A stretch of DNA of 64,000 bases from Acanthamoeba lenticulata (Eukaryota > Discosea > Longamoebia > Acanthamoebidae). Each line of letters starts with the position of its first letter. Positions within the stretch are counted from its first letter, which is position 1. Below the pieces are notes generated by a model. The model did no database searches. It worked only from the letters and a program-made list of their open reading frames with translations, and was not told where the DNA came from. Shown here piece by piece: positions 57,101-64,000 of this stretch. Made by a program: the position numbers and the translations under genes. The stretch lies in the NCBI GenBank assembly GCA_002179805.1, contig NAVB01001151.1, positions 1 to 64,000 on the forward strand, given 5' to 3'.

Positions 57101-58539
57101 TGGAAGGCGTCGAGGCCACAGAAGGCGGCGCGCGCGGCGGCAGCGTCGAGAACGAGTGCGAGTTGGTCATGGGTGGTGGCGGCGTCGGTCGCGCGGGCAC
57201 CATGCGGCCGCCCGGGCTGGCGTTCTGCTGGCGAGAGGGCACAGTCGGCGGCCCCTCGCCGCTTGGCGACGGCACGGCCGCGGGCGCCGACGCCGAGAGT
57301 CCGGCGTGGCCGCTGGCTGTGGCCGCAGGCACCGAGGCGGGCGCCGGCGTCGCTGTGGCCGAGGCGCCCAACGACCCGTGCGAGGTCCCCAGCGAGCCGT
57401 GGGCGCGCTGGGGCAGGGGTGGGGGCCGGTCGCCGACGACCGTGTTCCGGCGCCGGAGGTCGTCCGGCTCGGAGGTCTCTCCGGCGCCGGTCCCTTGCTG
57501 CCGAGCGCGCTCGTGGGCGTCGGCCTTGGCCTTGGCCAGCGCCAGGAATTCGAGGCCGCCATCAGAGCCCGCGCTGGACTGCTGCCTAGTGCGCCCGCTG
57601 GTGGCGTTTGATCGATACGACGACACGCCCGCGCCCGGTACGATCGTGGCTCGCCTGTCATGACCACACACAAACGCACACGCGCGCGGACATCGTCAGC
57701 TCGGCCAAGACCACAAGGCCGCAGGCGGGGGCGTACCGCTGGGCGAAGGAGCTTGACTGCGACGGGTTCGAGTCCGGCCGGGTGAAGGTTGGCGCGGCTG
57801 AGGGAGGTGTCGCCGGAGCCTTCCGGAGGGTGGATGTGTAGGGCTGCGACGGGCCGCCCGTCGAGGAGGGAGACGACTCGCCGCTGCGCTGGAGCAGGCC
57901 CGTCGGGTTGAACTTGGGCGTTTCGTGGATCGTGAACGACGCCGACGTCGCCGAGCCGGCGGCAGGGGTGCGCTTCGACAGCGTGAGGCCGCCGCTGGTG
58001 GGCGACGATGTCGCCGGCGGCGACGGCCGGGCCGGGCTCGTGCCGCTGATCGTCGTCGACGCTTTTCGCAGGCCGCCATTGGCCGGGCCTGACCGCATGG
58101 CCGCCCCCCTTGGTGAGCTTCGGGCCCTGAAGAAGTGGGGGGGGGGGGAACGAGGAAGGCATCGCGCACTGATGACCGGGGACGAGGGGGCCGATGAGGC
58201 GGGCGAGGCCGGCAGCGTCTTGCCGCAGCTGGTGCAGAACTTGGCCGGCCGCTCAGTGGGCACCGGCTTCCCGCAGAAAGTACAGAACTTGGGCACCCCT
58301 TTCGTGAAAAACCCAAAGTGTGTTGATGATGCGCATAAAAGCACGTGAGATTAAACGAAAGGAGGAGAAGATGGGCGCATGAAAAATGGAGGGAAGAAGG
58401 AGAGTGATGCGACTCTTGACGAAAGAAGGGGGGGAATAGGAAGGGGCACTTTCCCCTGACCACGCATAAAAATCAAGTAGAGATTGGTTCGAACGGGGAT
58501 GGGGGAAGGAGCAGTACCAACGGGGGCAGCCGAGTTCAT
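54159..58539 (-). CDS. RhoGEF with N-terminal zinc ribbon, DH-PH and PB1-like C-terminus
   Basis: Guanine-nucleotide exchange factor for Rho GTPases. Exon 1 (MNSAAPVG) joins VPKFCTFCGKPVPTE and AKFCTSCGKTLPA, two CxxC pairs forming a zinc ribbon. A long Ser/Pro/Ala-rich linker with polyproline runs follows. The DH domain has MRERVIKEIIDTEEDYIRDL, NVFSNIEMIYKV and RIQRICKYPLLLRELLKNTP. The PH domain has LISEGELTRVAPKEVLGKKL, YFLFSDLFLFTK. The C-terminus (VRFVCNSPAPESEKRVIKL, then IVYPNNDGSWEMCPLNDQRE) looks like a PB1 domain. About twelve exons. Specificity unknown. Confidence 0.85.
55081..55139. repeat. GAAAGC / AGAGA simple repeat in an intron
   Basis: Tandem GAAAGC units grade into an AG run. 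On the coding (minus) strand this is a long pyrimidine tract inside an intron of the RhoGEF gene. Confidence 0.85.
56055..56120. repeat. AAAAG simple repeat in an intron
   Basis: A run of AAAAG/AAAG units; CTTTT on the coding strand, inside an intron of the RhoGEF gene. Confidence 0.9.
56521..56541. repeat. CGTG tetranucleotide repeat
   Basis: Five CGTG units in an intron just upstream of the DH-domain exon of the RhoGEF gene. Confidence 0.85.
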
Positions 58540-58895
58540 TTGCTCAAATGTTTAGAACGTCCTCGCGCGAGGGGGCGTTATCGTTTCGTTTTCGTTCTTT
58601 CGAACGGTGCGAGGGGCGAGCCAAGGGCACGAGCGGAGCGCCAGTCCGCTGCTGTGGGTCTCTTTTCTTGAACTTCATTTTCCTCTTCAGTTTTCCCCCT
58701 TTGGCTGTGGAGCAACCGTCGTTGTTTGTCTTTGGGGCCCCAGGAGAAGGAGAAGCTGGTCTATTCGTGACGCTCGTTTGGAAAGATAAACACAGTGATA
58801 TGTACAGACTTTTTTTGTGAATGAGGCAGGTATCTGCCTTGAGCGCATCCTATGATGGCTAGAGAACGAAGAAAGAGAGCCCCCTACGACTGCTT
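58540..58895. other. Intergenic between RhoGEF start and CBM49 gene stop
   Basis: No supported gene. Should hold the RhoGEF promoter. Confidence 0.5.
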
Positions 58896-60378
58896 TCAGA
58901 CGCAGGAGATCGAGTCGAGCTGGGGCTTGATGGCGTGGTGCTGCTCCATGGCCGAAAGAGGGACACGTTCAATGAAGCCAGCAGACAGCGTCGTGCCAAC
59001 ACGCACGGGCGCGGCCGGGTGGAACACGCTCGCTGAACCAGTCCTGTTGATATCCCACCACTGCGATGATGCCCTCAAGGTTAGAGGTCTGGCTGAAGAA
59101 GAGGAAGAAGTGCAAGAAGCGCCAGTTGAAGCACAAACCTGAATGATCTCGGCTTGAGGCGAGAGCGGAAGGCTGAGGCGAGCGTCCGTGATCAAGCGGC
59201 TGCCCATGTTGGCCATCTTGACGTCCCACACCTGGTAGAAGTACTCCCCGTCGGACCACCTGCTGCGGTCCTTGTCGGTGCGAGCGGTGATGTTCAAGTT
59301 GGCTCGGCAGAGGGCGGGCGGGGCCGGGATGAAGATCTCGGCGCCGACGCAAGAGACCTGGCTCAGCGCGAGAGTCGGCTCCTGGCCACCGCGGGCCAAC
59401 AGCGGGGAGCGAACAACGTAGCCGGCCTTCAGGACTCCACCGGACTCCAGGCCACCGTTGGTGGTAAGCTTGAGGACAGGCTCGGTGGCTGTGGGCCTCA
59501 CAAGGTTCCACCACTAAGGGAGGAGAAGGTCAGCTTTGGTGCATCCCCTCGTTATGCAAGACGGTGAGCAAGACGAACCTCATAGAGCTCCTCGTCGGGT
59601 CTGAGGCTGACCTGGATGTGAGACCAGGCCAGTGGCTGTCGGCCCACGTTGGTGATGTTCAGCTCGTAGGTGCGGTAGATGAAGTCAGAGTCGAACCAGA
59701 GGCCACCAGCACTCTCCGAACGGGCCAGCTGCTCCACCTTTACGACACACTTGTCGTTGTGCGAGGGCTGCTGAGTTTGGGATGAAGGGGCAGGGGAAGC
59801 AGCAGGGCTTGGCTTGGTGTTGAAGAGGGAGAGCCATGGGCCGGCGTAGAAAGGCAGAGCAGAGGCGGAGTGGTCGGACTGCGTGGACACGCAGGACACC
59901 GAAGACAGGGAAACACTGGCGGGGGCCATGCCACGAACGACGTACTCAAAGCCATGAGATTGGCTGGCCTTGAGACCACCCTTGACCGCGCGCCACTTGG
60001 GGAGGCGGTAGAAGGCGGATGACGAGGCCGACCCTGGACTGAGAGGATCAGCACTTTCCATGCCGCGGACTTGCGTCACGGGATGATTCGGCGACGGCGG
60101 AGACAGCGACAGGCGAACGGAAGAGACCTCCATGTTGGAGGCACTGGGCACGGTCAGGTCTACCCGCCACAGCGAATGAAATTGGCCGTCCTCCACGAAG
60201 GAGTTGATCATGGTCTGTCTGACGTCGAGGGGGCAAGGCTCTGTAGAGCAAAGCATGCTTGTTAGCGAGATAAAGTTGAGGGTGGGTATATGAAGCATGA
60301 AGCCTCCAACGTACGTGCAGAGCAGGCCACAATACAAAGCGTGATAAAGGCGCCGACGCAGAGAATGTAGGACTGCAT
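58896..60378 (-). CDS. Secreted lectin with three CBM49-like domains (cyst-wall Luke type)
   Basis: Probable cellulose-binding wall protein. Signal peptide MQSYILCVGAFITLCIVACS. Domain 1: VRQTMINSFVEDGQFHSLWR, then LPKWRAVKGGL. Domain 2: CVVKVEQLARSESAGGLWFD, YRTYELNITNVGRQPL and, across an intron, ELYE-WWNLVRP. Domain 3: LNITARTDKDRSRWSDGEYF, VWDVKMANMGSRL and EIIQ-WWDINRTGS, ending PQLDSISCV. The sequence Y..Y...ITN.G...L followed by WWN/D is the CBM49 signature. Acanthamoeba Luke lectins of this type coat cysts (established knowledge). A Ser/Pro/Gln linker separates domains 1 and 2. Confidence 0.85.
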
Positions 60379-60812
60379 GCTGGCACGCGTGGGAAGGTGA
60401 GAAAAGGCTAAAGAAGGGCTGCACAGGCACTGGGTCTTGTCTTCTGTTCTGATGATAAAGGCGATCGGCTGGACGGCTTTTAAATGGTGCTGCCACCTTC
60501 TACGCCAAGCGATCTGCGCCCTCCTGAACTGGTGGAAATTCCGCAGTGGCGCCCTCGCAACACACGAACGCCAACAGCGAGACCACAAAAGCCTGTTTCT
60601 TCTGGCATTTCAAGAATCCTCCTTCTACTCGTTAGTGCAATCCGCAAATGCCTCATGTGCACAACCTGTCAGTCGGCAAGACAAACGTCTCAGAGAGGCC
60701 TTGTCAAAGGCTTACAGGCGGGGCAGCCGCCCAGTGTATATTCCAAGCTTTTTTCCCTTCCTCCACTCTGCCCAGGCCTTCGGCCACCGGTTCGACACCC
60801 CGCACTGGCCGT
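60379..60812. promoter_or_regulatory. Intergenic with TATA-like site upstream of CBM49 gene
   Basis: No supported gene. On the minus strand a TTTAAAAG stretch at about 60476-60483 lies roughly 100 bases upstream of the lectin start and could be a TATA element. Confidence 0.35.
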
Positions 60813-62780
60813 TCACGCCCAAATGGTCTTGTACTTGCGGATGGCGCCGTCCCCGCAGGCCGCAAACGCGTAGTCGTTCAGCACCACGAGGGCGTTGATC
60901 GGGTCGCAGTCCGAGCCGGTGAGATCGCGGCGCACGACCTTGCTGTCCACGCTCCACTCGAAGCAGAGGCCATCAGCGGTGCCCACCCACAGGGTTCGTT
61001 CTTGCGGCACTTGTGGGCGCTCGACTGCCGGCGCGGCCGCTGTGGCATCTGCAGTGGCCGCAGCCGCGGCCGAGTCCATCGTGAGTGGCACCTCGGTCGA
61101 CGACAAGGCCGGCGTCCAGGCGTCCCGCCGGACGGCCAGACTCAGCACCGGTCCATGTGACCTGCAAAATTTCTGGTGAGATTGACTTTACAAGGAGGGG
61201 ATGCTTGATGGGGAGGAAGTAACACACCTCTTGACTGTCTCGAGCAGAGTTGGTGCACGCATGTCCCACCGGAAGAGAGTGCCCTCGTGACCACCAGCCC
61301 ATACGTCGTCGCCATCAACGAGGCAGCAGTTGAGTGCCTCGGTCGCCTTCCACTGCGCACGAAGGTGGAATCAGGTAAACTCTGAAGTTGTACGGTGTTG
61401 AGAGGACCGGCACTTCAAACCTGGAAGAGCCTATGCTTCGAGCGCACGTCCCAGCCCTCCACATTACCATCCTCCTTGGCCAGCAAAAGCATCATGGGCG
61501 TGTCCGCGTCCGGTTCTGAAGTCAAACAAAGTTAAAAAAAAACGGTCAAAAGTCATCCTGACGATCCAAAACATTCATGCCGCAAGAAGATAGAAGGCAC
61601 GTACGGCTTCCGCTTGCGCACCAGGTGGGACGCGAGCCTGCCACCAGCTGACATGCGTTCACACTGTTGCCCACCGCCACATCGCCAAACCGAGTGGTGG
61701 GACGCTGCGTGGGCACGTCCCACAGCAGAGCTGTTCCATCTCTTGAAGTCGCTGTGCATGCACGAGACGTGATCAATTGATGAGCTTCGGGTAGCTTTGA
61801 CTGTAAGCGGGGGTTGGAATCGCACAGATAAGGTTACGGCCGCGTTCGATCATGACGGCGTTTGTGACCGCGCCTGAGTGTCCGGCAAGCGTGGCTGCGC
61901 ACTGTCCCGTCATGGCGTCCCAAATCTGGAGCATGGCAAACGCATCGAGAATCAGCTAGGCGAGCACGGCACGCGAGCACCGCATGACAATGTGGAGAAA
62001 TATTGAAGCTGCGGCACCTTCAGACGGAGGTCCTGCGCGCCCGTGAGGACCACTTTGCCCGAGGGGAACCACTTGACCAGGTTGATCTCTCCGACGTGTC
62101 CTTGCAGGTCGCGCTGCAGTCTCGAACGTCAGGCACCAATTTGGCGAATTCAATGATGGTCAGTGCGCAGTGTACATACCCGCAGGAGACCATCTTTGGT
62201 GTGCCAAATGCGTACGGTACTGTCGCTACCACCAGACAGGCCCAGCTCGCCCCCGGGTGACACGTCCATCGAGAGTACTGTATGTGCAGCCCGTTGTGTC
62301 AGAGAGGTCGATTGGTCGAAGGAAGCAAGTGAGCAATTGCATACCGTGCTGATGCGGGTGTATTTGTTTCCACGTAGAAGAGGGTGCTTGCAGCACGCCC
62401 TTGGCCTCGGCATCACTCACAGGAGCGAGGGTAAGCTGCCGCTTCTGCACCGAGAGGAGCTGGTCAGCAGTGCACAAAGTAGGTGCGTTGGACCATACCC
62501 TCCACTCAATTGAGGCTGTTAGTTGGGCACAGTCGAGCTTGAACGTGGTTCCTTGCTTTGCCACCTTCACGTCATCATAGAGCGCCTTCTCCTGCACTGC
62601 AGCGAGGATTAATGCATATGCACGTGATTGTCTTGGCGGAACTGGCGGACCTGAAGGGCGATAGGAGACCCAAAAGGAACCCGGTTCCTTCTCTTGGCAC
62701 ACTTCATCCCAATCTGCTTGTGCCAGATGGCTTGGTGGCGTGTAGTTCTGCCTCTCCTGCTGCATCTTATCCACTTCCAT
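60813..62780 (-). CDS. PAAF1: Proteasomal ATPase-associated factor 1 (PAAF1), WD-repeat
   Basis: WD40 chaperone/regulator that binds 19S ATPases. Start MEVDKMQQERQNYTPPSHLA with WDEVCQEKEPGSFWVSYRP. The WD repeats read SMDVSPGGELGLSGGSDSTV, LQGHVGEINLVKWFPSGKVV, LAGHSGAVTNAVMIERGRNL and ATSRDGTALLWDVPTQRP. MLLLAKEDGNVEGWDVRSKH, then ALNCCLVDGDDVWAGGHEGT and VLSLAVRRD follow, ending GDGAIRKYKTIWA. The order RDLQGHVGEIN, RGRNLICATSRDGTALLWD, MLLLA.ED and TGSDCDP follows human PAAF1 closely (from memory). About eight introns. Confidence 0.87.
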
Positions 62781-62967
62781 CTTGATCAGTTGACGCCTTA
62801 TATGTTTTCCCGCTCCTGCGTCAGAGGTCCACAGGAGTCAGCTGCTGGCCGCTTCGTTGTAGCCAGATGCTCGCCAGCGAAGCACTACATGGAAGAACAG
62901 GAGAAAAGCACGCCAGACAAAGGAAAAACAAAATAAAATAAAAAATACCCTTTCTCTCGCCAACAAG
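62781..62967. promoter_or_regulatory. Divergent promoter, PAAF1 and twin CX9C gene
   Basis: About 190 bases between opposite start codons. An A-rich patch with AAAATAAAATAAAAAA lies near 62930-62946, just before the rightward start. Confidence 0.4.
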
Positions 62968-63385
62968 ATGGAGGGAGAAGAGGCGGAACGGAAGAGGCGG
63001 GAAGACGAAGTGTTTCGGCAGGAGTTGCACCTCTCCCAACGTGAGAAGGAGGCGCGCAAGGAGCAGGCACGCATTGCTTGCGCTCCACAGGAAGCGGCAC
63101 TCTTGGAATGCTATCAGACGAAGTGGTTTCCGTTTGTGAGGTGCACCGAAGAGAATGAAGCGTTTTGGGCGTGCTTCAAAGAAAAGCGTGTACGTTTCTG
63201 CCCCTTCACACTACTCCACCCGTGCTCACCACGCGCCTACTCCGGCGTACGTAATCATTGACTGGTGTCCTTCTCAGGGCTTCTTGCGGACGAAAATGGA
63301 AGGGTGGATGGCGCAGCAAAGGGACCAACAGAGGCAAGCAGCAGAGCACGCTGCTGACTCGCGAGATCAACAGCGACCGCAATAA
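62968..63385 (+). CDS. Twin CX9C mitochondrial intermembrane-space protein
   Basis: About 110 residues, two exons. Start MEGEEAERKRREDEVFRQEL with a charged helix. Then CAPQEAALLEC (CX9C) and CTEENEAFWAC (CX9C) form a coiled-coil-helix-coiled-coil-helix pair, the substrate type of Mia40. After the intron GFLRTKMEGWMAQQRDQQRQ ends the protein. Family members act in respiratory-complex assembly; I cannot say which. The stop codon is inside an AATAAA hexamer. Confidence 0.78.
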
Positions 63386-63386
63386 A
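63381..63386 (+). terminator. AATAAA overlapping the stop codon
   Basis: The TAA stop of the CX9C gene is part of an AATAAA hexamer. The next start codon follows after 46 bases. Confidence 0.35.
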
Positions 63387-63431
63387 CACTTATATTTATT
63401 TTTATTTTATTTTATTTTAACCTAAAAAGTC

Positions 63432-64000
63432 ATGGAGGCAGCAACGCAGGAGCTGCCGTTGGGGTGGCCCAGGGGGCTGGTCCTGCTGGAAGACTTCATC
63501 ACGCCAGAGGAAGAGGTGACTCTGGTCAGTGCGTTAGATGCACAGCCATGGCTCAATGAAATCCGGCGACGTACCCAGCAGTATGGCTACCACTATGTAT
63601 ACCGCAAGCAGGGCGTCGTGCACGACGCACCCGTACCGCCACTTCCTCCATGGCTTGACTTCCTCCTTGAGCGCTTTCGGCTGAACGACCGAGTGCCCCT
63701 TGAGGCCGACCAGCTCATCGTGAACGAGGTGCACACAACATCTTCTTTTCTATCTTTCATTTCCTACTTTGCCTCTCAGGCACACGGCATCCTGCGCAGT
63801 ACAACCCGGGAGAGGAAATCAAGCCGCATGTGGACTCAACCGTTGACTGGGAGGGCTGTGTGGTATCGCTCTCCCTGTTGGACAGCTGGGACATGACCTT
63901 CATCCACCCGGATCATGTATACACCCTCCACCTGCCTGATGCAAGCCGGGGTGGCGCTAAGCGGCCAAAGCATGCAGGAAACGCTGACGATCAGACTCCC
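63432..64000 (+). CDS. AlkB-like 2-oxoglutarate/Fe(II) dioxygenase, 5' part
   Basis: Starts MEAATQELPLGWPRGLVLLE and runs off the right edge. LLEDFITPEEEVTLVSALDA and QYGYHYVYRKQG are typical of the AlkB N-terminal part. After an intron, YNPGEEIKPHVDSTVDWEG contains the metal-binding HxD, followed by VVSLSLLDSWDMTF. The distal His and Arg are beyond the window. Closest by eye to the ALKBH8-type family (PGQGIPPHID in human, from memory), so tRNA or protein demethylation/hydroxylation are options. Confidence 0.8.

Overview
The window reads as nuclear DNA of a free-living amoeba, most likely Acanthamoeba (inference). It is GC-rich, genes lie about 2 kb apart on both strands, and almost every gene is cut by many short GT-AG introns with T-rich 3' ends. 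A CBM49 lectin of the Acanthamoeba cyst-wall type and a Myb-like domain with a GYQC motif fit the same origin. I support 32 protein genes and one tRNA gene. CDS coordinates run from start codon to stop codon and include introns; exon joins quoted were read by eye from splice sites and reading frame.

Layout. 1-9.1 kb, minus strand: aspartyl-tRNA synthetase (3' end outside the window), RAD23, an aquaporin, an isochorismatase-like hydrolase, an ELO fatty-acid elongase and a C2-SH3 protein. 9.3-14.1 kb, plus: C2-BTB-BTB protein, ZNHIT1 (SWR1/SRCAP subunit) and a small anchored membrane protein. 14.4-26.6 kb, minus: PC-esterase/TBL-like protein, a very large unidentified helical protein, an acidic Myb-like protein and a Gln-rich protein. 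26.8-32.8 kb: rhodanese plus dual-specificity phosphatase (+), BTB protein (-), CCZ1 (+). 32.9-37.3 kb, minus: a mucin-like Ser/Thr/Pro-rich type I membrane protein. 37.7-42 kb: ARL1 (+), Lys-rich protein (+), glia maturation factor (-), metallophosphoesterase (+). 42.1-46.9 kb, minus: U-box/SEL1 protein and PP4-like phosphatase. 47.4-50.8 kb, plus: NET-domain/zinc-finger protein and a small secretory-pathway membrane protein. 51-54 kb: TOS1-like glycosyl hydrolase (-), tRNA-Gln(UUG) (-), mitochondrial mL44-like protein (+). 54.2-62.8 kb, minus: RhoGEF, triple-CBM49 lectin, PAAF1. 63-64 kb, plus: twin CX9C protein and an AlkB-like dioxygenase running off the right edge.

Most genes are housekeeping: translation, proteasome (RAD23, PAAF1), membrane traffic (CCZ1, ARL1), actin and Rho signalling (GMF, RhoGEF), chromatin (ZNHIT1, NET protein). 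Five genes make secreted or surface products of the kind expected at the amoeba surface or cyst wall: PC-esterase, mucin-like protein, small signal-peptide protein, TOS1-like hydrolase and CBM49 lectin. No operons, mobile elements, CRISPR arrays or viral genes were seen. The most unusual items are fused domain architectures and the wall and surface proteins, not a new multi-gene system.
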